From positions 1 to 22,645 of the forward strand of contig UQCV01000038.1 of the NCBI GenBank assembly GCA_900539665.1: DNA of 22,645 nt, in the 5' to 3' direction. Below the pieces are notes generated by a model. That model was not told the DNA's origin. It ran no database searches and saw only the letters and a list, made by a program, of their open reading frames with translations. Position numbers and translations under genes: made by a program. How positions within the stretch are numbered: the first letter of the stretch is position 1; every line of letters begins with the position of its first letter. This document shows, one piece after another, positions 1-7,633 of the stretch. The stretch is from an uncultured Succinivibrionaceae bacterium (lineage in GTDB: Bacteria > Pseudomonadota > Gammaproteobacteria > Enterobacterales > Succinivibrionaceae).

Positions 1-527
1 GACATTAGGATGGGGACATGGTATTAAACTCCTATATTTTCGTGCGTAACTGCTACCTCAGGCGGGCTGAGGTATACCGTGGATGAAATATCTGATAGAA
101 TAGCTATATGTTAGATAAACATATTGAGGTGGCTAAAAGGTGTTAACACGGTTTATTGTTCACTCTCAAAAAGTACGAAACTAAAAAAATTTCCAAACTA
201 TAAAAGCAACATTTATAAACGGTTTAGCGGATTTAATAATTTTTCTATCGCATGATTCGATAGTCTTGAGCCTATCCTAATCATTGGCTTCGACCAAATG
301 GTTGATTTGTAAATTATTAGATCTGCGACCACAAATGTAACGAGTTTAAAATTGTAAACTCCAAATACTACTGAAACTAACCGCACTAATGCTATGCTAA
401 TGCTAACGCCCATGAGGATGAACGATATTTACTTCCCCCACAACACCACAATATAACCAAGTTGGGAAAATTATACATTTTCAGTATGGCATTAACCGTA
501 CTAGAATTTAATTTTCAGACATTTTAA
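1..527. other. Gene-poor stretch before the capsule genes
   Basis: No convincing gene is seen. A short open frame enters from the left edge and stops at about position 48; it could be the tail of a gene outside the window, but its 15 residues match nothing I recognise. A 66-codon minus-strand frame (213-413) has no Shine-Dalgarno sequence. Small hairpins occur at 54-74 and 245-263 (CTATCG/CGATAG). The stretch is A+T-rich and may be degraded mobile-element or capsule DNA. Confidence 0.5.
54..74. repeat. Perfect 8-bp hairpin, possible insertion-sequence end
   Basis: TACCTCAG (54-61) and CTGAGGTA (67-74) are perfect reverse complements around a 5-base GCGGG loop. No T-run follows, so it is not a factor-independent terminator. 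The words GCTACCTCA and TATACCG that bracket it also occur around 4227-4259, just before the TnpB remnant. Subterminal hairpins are typical of IS200/IS605 ends; assigning this one to such an element is inference. Confidence 0.35.
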
Positions 528-534
528 ACATGCA

Positions 535-562
535 TTGACCGTAGAGGTGTTTTTTTTAAAAT
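535..562 (+). promoter_or_regulatory. Possible sigma-70 promoter for the capsule genes
   Basis: TTGACC (535-540) and TAAAAT (557-562) are separated by 16 bases and lie about 80 bases before the first usable start codon of the KpsC fragment. The surrounding DNA is very A+T-rich, so chance matches are likely. Confidence 0.3.
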
Positions 563-641
563 TTATCTTTCTTTCGATTCATTTTTTGTTCAACCCAATT
601 CTTGGTATAACCTTTTGGTCGCATATATTGTAGGTCCTTTC

Positions 642-1136
642 ATGCTAGTCTTTTTTAAACTTTCCTATTGGAAAAAACAAATTATAAAAAAATACTATCC
701 AGAGCATTTGATCTTTATTGATTCTACAAGAGCCTTAAAACGATTAGTCCCCAAAACTCCATTACAACAACTCACCGTGGCACTTTGGGCTTCTACTCCC
801 AATATACTTAACTTTACCCAAGATGAATTTTTCAAAACGCATCCCATTAAAATACTGCGCATTGAAGATGGATTTATCAGATCAAACGGGTTAGGTAGTA
901 AATACTTTTATCCCTATTCTCTCGTATTTGATGATTTGGGTATATATTATAATTGCCAAACACCTTCACGCTTAGAGGTATTATTAAATACCTTTAGTAC
1001 CAGGACCGACCAGGAAGAACTTAAAGCCCAAAGCCACAAACTCATCAGCAAAATAATTGAACTTAATATCACCAAATATGCGCAAGGCCCTCAAAGAACT
1101 TCCAATAGTCCTGCCTCCACAATTATCAACCATTAA
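642..1136 (+). pseudogene. kpsC: KpsC C-terminal Kdo-transferase module, 5' piece
   Basis: This is the first piece of the C-terminal module of KpsC, a cytoplasmic dual beta-Kdo transferase that extends the Kdo linker on the phosphatidylglycerol anchor of group 2 capsules. The recognisable block reads RIEDGFIRSNGLGS, then a LSLV.D-like stretch, GIYY and LEVLLN, matching E. coli KpsC roughly after residue 400. The preceding N-terminal module is missing here. I chose ATG at 642, which has a weak AGG seven bases upstream; a TTG at 615 has no ribosome binding site. The frame closes at 1136, before the rest of the module, which continues one base forward in the next frame. The frame change must fall between 1057 and 1136, and no homopolymer is present there. 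The piece is truncated at both ends and probably inactive alone. Confidence 0.75.
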
Positions 1137-1842
1137 ACTCCATGGCTCTACTGACCAAGGAGCAAATTCAAGTTTTGAGCTCCGAAATCAAAACACCTCG
1201 CCTCTTGACCATTTATCAAACCGTAAAGAGGTACCTAATTTAGCAAATGCAATGCCTAAAGTTATACTAATACCTGGCCAAGTTGAAACAGATGCTTCAG
1301 TTATTACTTCGGGATGTGGTTACGATTCATTAAAACTCTTGCAAGAAGTTCGTAGAATGAACCCTCTATCTTTCATTATTTTTAAAATTCATCCTGACGT
1401 GTTATTTAGCTCGCGCCAAGGTATTGCCAATCGTAAAGAACTTCTTAAATTCGCCTATTATGTTTGTAGTGACAATACACCCATTACAACTTTAATTGAA
1501 CTTGCAGATGAGGTACATACAATCTCTTCTCTTTCTGGTTTTGATGCCCTAATTAGAGGAAAAAAAGTATTTACCTATGGCATGCCATTTTACGCTGGTT
1601 GGGGGGTAACCACAGATCAAGCTGTTTGCACTCGTCGAACAGCCAAGCTTACACTTGAGGCACTTGTCGCATGTGCTTTAATCTTATACCCTAAATATTA
1701 CAATTGGCATTTAAAACAACCTACTGATGCCTTCACAGCATGCTCAACCTTAGCCAAGGTTGCTAGTAGCGAACAAAATCGTGTAATGCTACTTGGGGAC
1801 TTATTTTTAAGAATTTGGCGCAAATTAGGATTACACCGATGA
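1057..1842 (+). pseudogene. kpsC: KpsC C-terminal Kdo-transferase module, 3' piece
   Basis: This frame carries the second half of the C-terminal KpsC module. Visible blocks are VILIPGQVETDAS (about 1258-1300), a KIHPDV motif (about 1384), ADEVHTISSLSGFDAL (about 1504-1550) and GMPFYAGWG (about 1579-1605), all in the order of E. coli KpsC. The nominal start is a TTG at 1057 directly after a stop codon and without a ribosome binding site, so the natural product would need the upstream piece. The first ~60 residues are unlike KpsC and include out-of-frame readout. The stop codon overlaps the start of kpsS as ATGA (1839-1842), a classic translational-coupling arrangement that implies the genes were once one operon. 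Confidence 0.8.
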
Positions 1843-2426
1843 GAAACTTTTTATTCCTCCAGGGGGCCCACGGTACTTTTTTTCGCAATTTTGCCCATAT
1901 ACTTAAAAAGTCAAGCTATGGCGCATGGAACGTCATTTTTAATGGCGGAGATTTTGTGCTTTCAAACCATTTTCGTAGCACCTATTATTTTCATGGATGT
2001 ATTGAAAATTGGCCTGCCTACTTTACGCAAATTATTTGTGAACGCCAAATTACAGACATTGTGCTTTACGGTGATAAAAGAGCATATCACAGTGTAGCCG
2101 TGCACATCGCTCGTAATAAAAACATTAGAATTTGGGTTTATGAAGAAGGTTATATCCGTCCTGGTTTTATTACCATAGAAGAAAACGGCGTTAACTCGCA
2201 ATCGCTCATCCCAGCCATCTATAATGATGCCTTAAAAAAGTATGAAGCCTCCCAAAAGTTACCTCCGGAATACGACATCTCTAATGAGGCGCAACTTCCG
2301 GCAGTTAAACTTTTACCTAACCCAATGGTTAAACGAGTTTACTTAGCAGTTCTGTACTATCTTGGTATTTTTTTCTCATGCCATTGTTTCCATTTTACAC
2401 ATGGCACCGGAGTCAAGGATTTTTAG
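1839..2426 (+). pseudogene. kpsS: KpsS capsule Kdo transferase, N-terminal part
   Basis: KpsS adds the first Kdo to phosphatidylglycerol at the start of the group 2 capsule linker. The start is ATG at 1839, with AGGA eight bases upstream and overlapping the preceding stop. KpsS-like blocks include LFLQGAHGTFF near the N-terminus, VIFNGGD, VYEEGYIRPGFITIEENGVN and the KRVYLAVLYYLG segment, in the order and spacing of E. coli KpsS. After about residue 178 the similarity continues in the -1 frame, and this frame instead runs 17-20 unrelated residues to a stop at 2426. The break falls on the T-run at 2368-2374. It could be a decayed gene, a phase-off state, a programmed frameshift or a sequence error. 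Confidence 0.8.
2369..2406 (+). promoter_or_regulatory. Candidate -1 frameshift or slippage site in kpsS
   Basis: Read in the kpsS frame, bases 2369-2375 are T TTT TTC, which fits the X XXY YYZ rule for -1 ribosomal slippage. A -1 slip here joins the N-terminal KpsS frame directly to the C-terminal one (reading ...I F F L M P L F P...). A 6-bp inverted repeat, TGCCAT (2379-2384) and ATGGCA (2401-2406), starts three bases downstream, where a stimulatory hairpin would sit, though it is short. Loss or gain of one T in the T7 run would have the same effect genetically. Confidence 0.4.
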
Positions 2427-4120
2427 ATGAAATAATTGGTTGGACGCTCAAGAGTCTACACAATTTTAGTTATAAAAAACGCAACCAAGCTATTTTGAAT
2501 GAACTAAAAGACAACAGCCACAAATACTTTTTGCTCCCACTTCAGCTTGCGTCTGATGCTCAAATAAAATGTTGTTCAACGTTTAGAGACATTGCTGATG
2601 TTATTGAAACTGTGTTGTGTTCGTTTGCTCAACATGCGCCAAACAAGATGATGCTCGTTATTAAGCTTCATCCACTCGACAATACGTTTTTTAACTACCA
2701 AAAATTCATCAATAGCCTTTCGTTATCTTTAAATATAACCAACAGAGTTAAATTTATTATAAATGGCGAAAATCGGCAGCTTTTTCAAGACGCAGCAGGA
2801 GTTGTAGTCGTTAACTCAACCATGGGTATCAGCGCCATATCTAATGGCTTACCTACCATTGCCTTAGGAGATGCAATATATACAGGCCCTGGCCTTGCTA
2901 CTAATGCTTTTATTGGTGGGCATTTTCATGTTGAGGTATTAAATGAATTTTGGCAAAATCCAATTGCTCCTCAAAAGGAAAATGTACGACTGTTTTTAGC
3001 AATTTTAAAGAAGATTTCAATAATACCTGGTAACTTCTATACTAGGAAGGGCAGACACCAAGCTCTTGAATACTCCCTTATTAAATTTAAAATCAATAAA
3101 CCAACAGGGATTGCAGCCTGCCACATCTTTAGTCGAGGTATCAGACGTATTCCGCACCTTGCAGCCTATCTTGCCGATATTACTAATGAATGCGTCATTG
3201 GGTGGGGTTATCGTCCTACTACCATTAAGGCTAGAAGTTATGCAACTAATCACGATATACCATACTATGCTATGGAAGATGGTTTTATAAAAACAGTAGG
3301 TTATGACATTGAGCATGCTGACAACCTAAGTCTTATTTTAGACCGACATGGAATTTACTATGACGGTCGTTCTGATTCAGATTTGCGTCGCTACATTGTT
3401 GATAGTAGTTGGTTTACGGAAGATCTAAAATTACGTGCCCATAACTTACGTCAAAGCATCGTGCGCCACAAGATCTCCAAATACAACATCATTGCACCAA
3501 CACAGAATATAAGCACCAATGAACAATCTAGTTGTGTAAATACCCAAGCAATGAAGGAATTGCACCCAAGTCCAAATTCTGTACTTCTTATTGATCAAAC
3601 TTTTGGGGATTGTTCAATTTCTTGTGGATTGGCCTCCGCGGAAAGTTTTAATGAAATGCTAAAAGATGCACTTTTGCAACACAAGCCACATGAAATTTAC
3701 GTAAAAATTCACCCAAACGTTTATTCGGGCACTAAAAAAGGATATTTTAACCCTAATAAACTAAGACGTCAGGGGATCAATATTATCGACTGGCAATGCA
3801 ATACCATTGAATTGGCCCAACTATTCCACAAGGTATACACCGTAACATCAGGCTTTGGTTTTGAAGCACTTCTATGTGGTGCTAAGGTGACTGTTTTTGG
3901 CTGTCCATTCTATGCAGGGTGGGGGCTTACACAGGACAAACTTATAGACATTAATCAAGAGCGGTTAAATAAATGCAACGGTATAGTGGATCTTGAACTA
4001 TTAGTTGCTGCCGTTTTCTATAAGTATAGTATCTTTATCTCCCCAAAAACTGGCAAACGCTGTAGTCCTGAAGATGCTATCAATTATATTTTAAAAAAAA
4101 CGCAAATGCTAAAAGTATAA
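2378..4120 (+). CDS. kpsC: KpsS C-terminal part fused to KpsC N-terminal module
   Basis: Residues 1-~238 are the second half of KpsS: FPFYTWHRSQGF, a VIKLHPLD motif, VVVNSTMGISAISNGLP and a terminal GNFYTRKGRHQALEYSL block. From about residue 240 the protein becomes the N-terminal module of KpsC: RGIRRIPHLAAYL, WGYRP, YAMEDGFIK, LSLILDRHGIYYDG, LLIDQTFGD, VKIHPNVYSGTKKGYF, TSGFGFEALLCG and GCPFYAGWG. It then ends at the point where KpsC would enter its C-terminal module. Both parts are cytoplasmic retaining Kdo transferases of the capsule linker. The nominal ATG at 2378 has no ribosome binding site and lies inside kpsS, so translation is more likely by frameshift from 1839 than by independent initiation. 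The fusion has no linker. The order C-module, KpsS, N-module is permuted relative to the usual kpsC-kpsS. Confidence 0.8.
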   Translation: MPLFPFYTWHRSQGFLDEIIGWTLKSLHNFSYKKRNQAILNELKDNSHKYFLLPLQLASDAQIKCCSTFRDIADVIETVLCSFAQHAPNKMMLVIKLHPLDNTFFNYQKFINSLSLSLNITNRVKFIINGENRQLFQDAAGVVVVNSTMGISAISNGLPTIALGDAIYTGPGLATNAFIGGHFHVEVLNEFWQNPIAPQKENVRLFLAILKKISIIPGNFYTRKGRHQALEYSLIKFKINKPTGIAACHIFSRGIRRIPHLAAYLADITNECVIGWGYRPTTIKARSYATNHDIPYYAMEDGFIKTVGYDIEHADNLSLILDRHGIYYDGRSDSDLRRYIVDSSWFTEDLKLRAHNLRQSIVRHKISKYNIIAPTQNISTNEQSSCVNTQAMKELHPSPNSVLLIDQTFGDCSISCGLASAESFNEMLKDALLQHKPHEIYVKIHPNVYSGTKKGYFNPNKLRRQGINIIDWQCNTIELAQLFHKVYTVTSGFGFEALLCGAKVTVFGCPFYAGWGLTQDKLIDINQERLNKCNGIVDLELLVAAVFYKYSIFISPKTGKRCSPEDAINYILKKTQMLKV

Positions 4121-4252
4121 TGAGTCAGTTTTCAAGACAAAATCTGAGATTTTTGTAATGAACTGATATTCATGATTATGGGAGAATGGATTCCCCGGGT
4201 TACTGGTGATCATGCTGCATCTCTAGCTACCTCATAGAGCATTGCCGGATAA

Positions 4253-4477
4253 TATACCGAAGCAGGCGTTACATTAGCTGATAGAACCTACGTATGTCCA
4301 AGCTGTGGCTTTACCATAGACAGAGACATCAATGCAGCTATCAACTTAAGAGAAAAGATGAAAAAGACTTTAGTAGGTGGAGTTACCGCCGAATTTATGC
4401 GCGTGGATCCCCATCGTTTGCACGAAGATTTAGCAATAAATCAAGTAAAAGCGATGGCTTATGAAGCGCGAATTTAG
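4253..4477 (+). pseudogene. tnpB: TnpB C-terminal remnant (IS200/IS605-like)
   Basis: An open stretch without a start codon encodes LADRTYVCPSCGFTIDRD followed by INAAINLREK. This is the second half of the TnpB zinc ribbon (CPxCG) and the final RuvC aspartate block (DRDxNAAxNL), then a ~35-residue tail ending at a TAG. The first CxxC pair, the rest of RuvC and all upstream domains are absent; the frame is blocked by TAA at 4250. TnpB is the RNA-guided nuclease of these transposons, and this fragment cannot be active. It sits directly behind the rearranged capsule genes, which suggests that mobile elements took part in the rearrangement. Confidence 0.8.
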
Positions 4478-4582
4478 TAAAAGGGTGAGTAAGCCTACAA
4501 AACTGTAGCTTATAAACTTTTTATAGATCTAAAATAACGGATGAAACTTAAGTTTAAGGCTTAGATAGAAAATTTTTTCATG

Positions 4583-4611
4583 TTGGTTTGATTTTTTCAT
4601 AATGATATAAT
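4583..4611 (+). promoter_or_regulatory. Sigma-70 promoter of lpxM
   Basis: TTGGTT (4583-4588), a 17-base spacer and a perfect TATAAT (4606-4611) lie about 80 bases before the lpxM start. Confidence 0.65.
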
Positions 4612-4689
4612 TGCGCTTCGTTTTAATTGTTGGTGGTAAAAGTTTTTGCTTTTACTTTTTTTAGCCGACAGGTGAGGAAATGTATACCT

Positions 4690-5667
4690 ATGGCGACAGA
4701 TCAAAAATTTGATAACTCGTTTAAGCTTCGTTACCTAAAACCAAAATTTTGGGTCAATTGGTTTTTATTAGGTGTACTTGGCGTTTTGAGCTTTATTCCG
4801 GCTCGAGTGCGAGATTTTTTTTGTAATTTAGTTGTTGGTTTATTGTCCTCATTTACTATTAAGCATAAAAAATTGTGCCTAATAAATTTAAAAGCCTGTT
4901 TCCCTGATTTAACTCTAAAAGAACGCAAATGTATTTACCGCGATAATCTCCGGGTTGGCCTTAAAGTAATATTAGGCTATGGCGAGCTTTTTTTTCGCGG
5001 TGACAAGTTTATTGAAAAGTCATTTATGGTTACCGGGCGTGAATATCTTGATGAAGCTTTAGCTACAGGGCGTCCCATTGTATTTATGGCCCCACATGCG
5101 TGGGCTATTGATAGATGTGGCATTTATTTATCAATGATTGGTTTACCAATGTGTACCATGATGCATTCATCTGGAAATGAAGTTTATGATTGGTTTATGA
5201 ATTCCATGCGTCTTCGTTATGGGGGCAAGGTTTATGAACGAAATAGCGGCATTAAGTGCATTATTAGAGCTTTAAAAGATGGCTACCATGCTTACTTTTT
5301 GCCGGATCAGGATTTAGGTCCTAAGAGTGCGGTATTTGTGCCGTTCTTTGGTAAAGACAAAGCTTCCTTAGTTGTGCTTCCTAAAATCGCAGCCTTAAGT
5401 AACGCTATTATCGTGCCGTTTTTCTCATGCTATAACGAAGAACGTCATTGTTACGAAGTAGTGCTTGAAGAGTATTTTAAAAATTATCCTTCTGCTGATT
5501 TAACTGCAGATGTTCGTAAGATGAATGCGGCCACTGAACATCTTATTTTAGGGCGGGAAAAGCAATACATGTGGTTCTTAAAATATTTTAAGACTAATAA
5601 GCCTGGTGAAACTCAGATCTATGGATTGCGTAACCCGAAAGTGCAAAAGATGTATTTAGAGGATTAG
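4690..5667 (+). CDS. lpxM: Lipid A biosynthesis acyltransferase LpxM (MsbB)
   Basis: Inner-membrane acyltransferase that adds the last secondary acyl chain to Kdo2-lipid A. The 325-residue protein has the family length. It opens with FDNSFKLRYLKPKFW, close to the E. coli LpxM start, then a membrane segment around residues 22-38. The catalytic HX4D motif is HAWAID (His136, Asp141), and YFLPDQDLGP plus the terminal WFLKYFKTNKPGE block also match LpxM rather than LpxL. I chose ATG 4690. An in-frame GTG at 4672 is possible, and a better-spaced ATG at 4680 opens only a 10-codon frame overlapping the real start, so the ribosome binding site AGGTGAGG serves either. The gene appears monocistronic with its own promoter. 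No clear terminator was found before the next promoter at 5875. Confidence 0.93.
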   Translation: MATDQKFDNSFKLRYLKPKFWVNWFLLGVLGVLSFIPARVRDFFCNLVVGLLSSFTIKHKKLCLINLKACFPDLTLKERKCIYRDNLRVGLKVILGYGELFFRGDKFIEKSFMVTGREYLDEALATGRPIVFMAPHAWAIDRCGIYLSMIGLPMCTMMHSSGNEVYDWFMNSMRLRYGGKVYERNSGIKCIIRALKDGYHAYFLPDQDLGPKSAVFVPFFGKDKASLVVLPKIAALSNAIIVPFFSCYNEERHCYEVVLEEYFKNYPSADLTADVRKMNAATEHLILGREKQYMWFLKYFKTNKPGETQIYGLRNPKVQKMYLED

Positions 5668-5874
5668 TCTGAATAAAGGTGAGAGTTGTCTATCTTTGTA
5701 AAAAGAAGACAAAGCGTAATCAGAACCTAAGGCGCTTTCTTGCGGTAAATTTAAATGTAATACCTAGGAAAACTAAGTTAGGTTCAGGCGTAAAACTTAA
5801 GAAACTTAAGTAAACGCTTCACTTAAAAGTCCAGAAAAATGTAGTTTTTTAGTGGTTTAAAGCCGGTTGTTTTG

Positions 5875-5903
5875 TTGAGACAATAATTTGATTACTGTAT
5901 AAT
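5875..5903 (+). promoter_or_regulatory. Strong sigma-70 promoter of aspC
   Basis: TTGAGA (5875-5880), 17 bases and a perfect TATAAT (5898-5903). It predicts a transcript starting near 5910 with an untranslated leader of about 150 bases before aspC. Confidence 0.75.
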
Positions 5904-5962
5904 GTGTGACGCTTTTCGGCTTTTGACCAAAATTATTTGATTTGGTTAGTCGAAATGGTGAA

Positions 5963-6000
5963 GGCGTTTCCCCTGGCATACGCCTGTGCGCCAGTAGGGG
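5963..6000 (+). promoter_or_regulatory. Possible pseudoknot in the aspC leader
   Basis: Two interleaved stems can form. Stem 1 pairs GGCGT (5963-5967) with ACGCC (5980-5984). Stem 2 pairs CTGGC (5973-5977) with GCCAG (5990-5994), extended past a TA bulge by CCC (5970-5972) and GGG (5997-5999). The connecting loops are 2, 2 and 5 bases, a geometry typical of H-type pseudoknots. A separate hairpin of ACCAAA/TTTGGT lies just upstream, near 5923-5946. I do not recognise a known riboswitch. Function is inference. Confidence 0.4.
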
Positions 6001-6061
6001 ACGGAACAAGCTTCTTGTAAGTTTGTTTCAGGACGTAAGGCAGGCTTTTAAAGGTATAAAC

Positions 6062-7255
6062 ATGTTTTTTGATAAAATTGTTGCAGCTCCAGCAGACCCA
6101 ATTTTAGGTCTCACCGAAGAATTCAAGAATGACCCCCGTGCCAATAAGATCAATCTTGGCGTAGGTATCTACAAAACCAACGAAGGCGTTACACCAGTTC
6201 TCAAGTGTGTAAAGAAAGCTGAAGAAATTATTTTCAAGAACGAAACCACAAAGAGCTATTTACCAATCGTAGGTACTCCTGAATACGGCCGTCTCGTTCG
6301 TGAACTCCTTTTCGGTAAAGATAGCGAAGTTATCGCTCATGACCGTGCTCGTACTGTACAGGGTCCAGGCGGTACTGGTTCTCTTCGTATTGGTGCTGAC
6401 TTCCTCAAGCAGCAAAACGTAACTACCAAGGTTTGGATCTCTGACCCAACTTGGGCTAACCACTTCCAGGTATTTGGCAAGGCTGGTATCGAAACTGCTA
6501 AGTATAAGTACTATGATGCTACTACTCACGGTCTCGATTTTGAAGGCATGAAGGCTTCTTTAAAGAGCGCTAACGCTGGTGATGCAGTATTGCTTCACGC
6601 TTGCTGCCACAACCCAACTGGTATCGATCCAACTCCAGCTCAGTGGGAAGAACTTGCTAAGCTCGTAGCTGAACTTAAGCTTATCCCGTTCTTTGACTTC
6701 GCTTATCAGGGTTTTGGTAACGGTATCGAAGAAGATGCTTTCGGCGTTCGTACTTTCCTTAAGTACAACCAGGAAGTGCTCATCGCTAACTCTTTCTCTA
6801 AGAACTTTGGTCTTTACAACGAACGTATCGGTGCTTTAACCATCGTTTCTGCTGATAAAGAAACTGCTGACCGTGTATTCTCTCAGATGAAGATTGCGGT
6901 ACGTGCTAACTTTTCTAATCCACCTGCACACGGTGCTAACATTGTAACTACTATTCTTTCTAACCCTGAACTCCGTCAGATGTGGGAAGATGAAGTTAAA
7001 GAAATGCGTGACCGTATCAAGGAAATGCGTGAACTCTTTGTAGCTAAGCTTTCTGCTCTTGGTGTTCAGGCTGACTTTAGCTTTATTTCTCAGCAGTACG
7101 GCATGTTCTCTTTCTCTGGTTTAACCAAGGAACAGGTTGCTCGTCTTAAGGAAGAATTTGGTATCTATATCGTAGGTTCTGGCCGTATCAGCGTAGCTGG
7201 TATTACCACCTCTAATATCGATCCACTTTGCCAAGCTATTGCAAAGGTTCTTTAA
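6062..7255 (+). CDS. aspC: Aspartate aminotransferase AspC
   Basis: PLP-dependent cytosolic enzyme that interconverts aspartate/2-oxoglutarate and oxaloacetate/glutamate; it can also act on aromatic keto acids. The 397-residue protein starts MFFDKIVAAPADPILGL and follows E. coli AspC throughout: ETTKSYLPIVGTPEYGR, CCHNPTGIDPT, FDFAYQGFG, and the PLP-lysine motif NSFSKNFGLYNERIGA with Lys247. It is nearer to AspC than TyrB in every block I compared. ATG 6062 has AGG seven bases upstream; the frame stays open to 5942, but that extension is leader RNA unlike any AspC. Codon use is strongly biased (CGT, GGT, AAC, GAA), as in highly expressed genes. Own promoter and terminator; the placement just before aroG and serA groups amino-acid synthesis genes. 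Confidence 0.95.
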   Translation: MFFDKIVAAPADPILGLTEEFKNDPRANKINLGVGIYKTNEGVTPVLKCVKKAEEIIFKNETTKSYLPIVGTPEYGRLVRELLFGKDSEVIAHDRARTVQGPGGTGSLRIGADFLKQQNVTTKVWISDPTWANHFQVFGKAGIETAKYKYYDATTHGLDFEGMKASLKSANAGDAVLLHACCHNPTGIDPTPAQWEELAKLVAELKLIPFFDFAYQGFGNGIEEDAFGVRTFLKYNQEVLIANSFSKNFGLYNERIGALTIVSADKETADRVFSQMKIAVRANFSNPPAHGANIVTTILSNPELRQMWEDEVKEMRDRIKEMRELFVAKLSALGVQADFSFISQQYGMFSFSGLTKEQVARLKEEFGIYIVGSGRISVAGITTSNIDPLCQAIAKVL

Positions 7256-7303
7256 TTAGATATAGCTTTAAAGATATAACTTTAAATAAGTTACTTTAAT
7301 TTG

Positions 7304-7381
7304 TTAAGGTGGTAGCTAAGCTTAAATAAACTTAGAACGTAAGTATATTTAGAGCGTTAGAGATTCTATCTACCACCTTAA
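7304..7381. repeat. 12-bp inverted repeat between aspC and aroG
   Basis: TTAAGGTGGTAG (7304-7315) and CTACCACCTTAA (7370-7381) are perfect reverse complements enclosing 54 bases. A smaller hairpin, CTAAG (7316-7320) with CTTAG (7331-7335), lies inside. The terminator at 7387 follows within six bases, so the aspC transcript would end in a branched structure. This could be a stability element, a 3'-derived small RNA or a mini-transposon footprint. Confidence 0.55.
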
Positions 7382-7386
7382 ACTAG

Positions 7387-7426
7387 AAACGGAATGAAGA
7401 TTTAGTTCTTGATCCCGTTTTTTTTT
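7387..7426 (+). terminator. Factor-independent terminator after aspC
   Basis: AAACGG (7387-7392) pairs with CCGTTT (7415-7420), with further pairing AAGA/TTCTT inside, and nine T bases run from 7418 to 7426. Confidence 0.8.
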
Positions 7427-7530
7427 GCTTCTCGCTGGGTTATGCGCTTTGAATAGGTCCTAAATTAGGGGCTAGAAAGCCAGATCTGCCAAAAAATAGA
7501 ATTTAGCCTAAAAAATCAAAGCTCTATAAA

Positions 7531-7559
7531 TTGACTAATTGCGGTTGTGACTTTACAAT
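7531..7559 (+). promoter_or_regulatory. Sigma-70 promoter of aroG
   Basis: TTGACT (7531-7536), 17 bases, TACAAT (7554-7559). I looked for TyrR boxes (TGTAAA-N6-TTTACA) and found only a single half, TTTACA, overlapping the -10 region, so TyrR control is not supported. Confidence 0.7.
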
Positions 7560-7568
7560 TAAAGAAGT

Positions 7569-7633
7569 AGCCCTTAACAAGGGCTCTGTTTATCTATATT
7601 TCAAATTGATTACGGAATAATAATCTTTATTCC
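7569..7633 (+). promoter_or_regulatory. Two hairpins in the aroG leader
   Basis: AGCCCTT (7569-7575) and AAGGGCT (7579-7585) form a perfect stem right at the predicted transcript start, and GGAATAA (7614-7620) and TTATTCC (7627-7633) form another 18 bases before the aroG ATG. The ribosome binding site of aroG is weak, so the second stem could influence initiation. No leader peptide rich in aromatic codons was found, so classical attenuation is not supported. Confidence 0.45.

Noticed and set aside
213..413. 66-codon minus-strand frame in the gene-poor left end
   Set aside because: No ribosome binding site, no recognisable domain, A+T-rich DNA where such frames arise by chance.
4138..4155. 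Terminator after the capsule genes (AAAATC/GATTTT)
   Set aside because: An all A/T stem of six pairs with no separate T-run is too weak to call.
4680..4712. Ten-codon leader peptide overlapping the lpxM start
   Set aside because: It has well-placed ribosome binding but is so short that it is most likely incidental to the lpxM start region.
5970..6000. Resemblance of the aspC leader to part of a TPP riboswitch (GCCAG then TAGGGG)
   Set aside because: The CTGAGA core and the rest of the fold are missing.
5942..6061. Longer AspC start giving 40 extra residues
   Set aside because: The extension is unlike any AspC, while ATG 6062 has a good ribosome binding site and the standard AspC N-terminus.
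7546..7557. TyrR operator at the aroG promoter
   Set aside because: Only one half-site (TTTACA) is present and it overlaps the -10 box.
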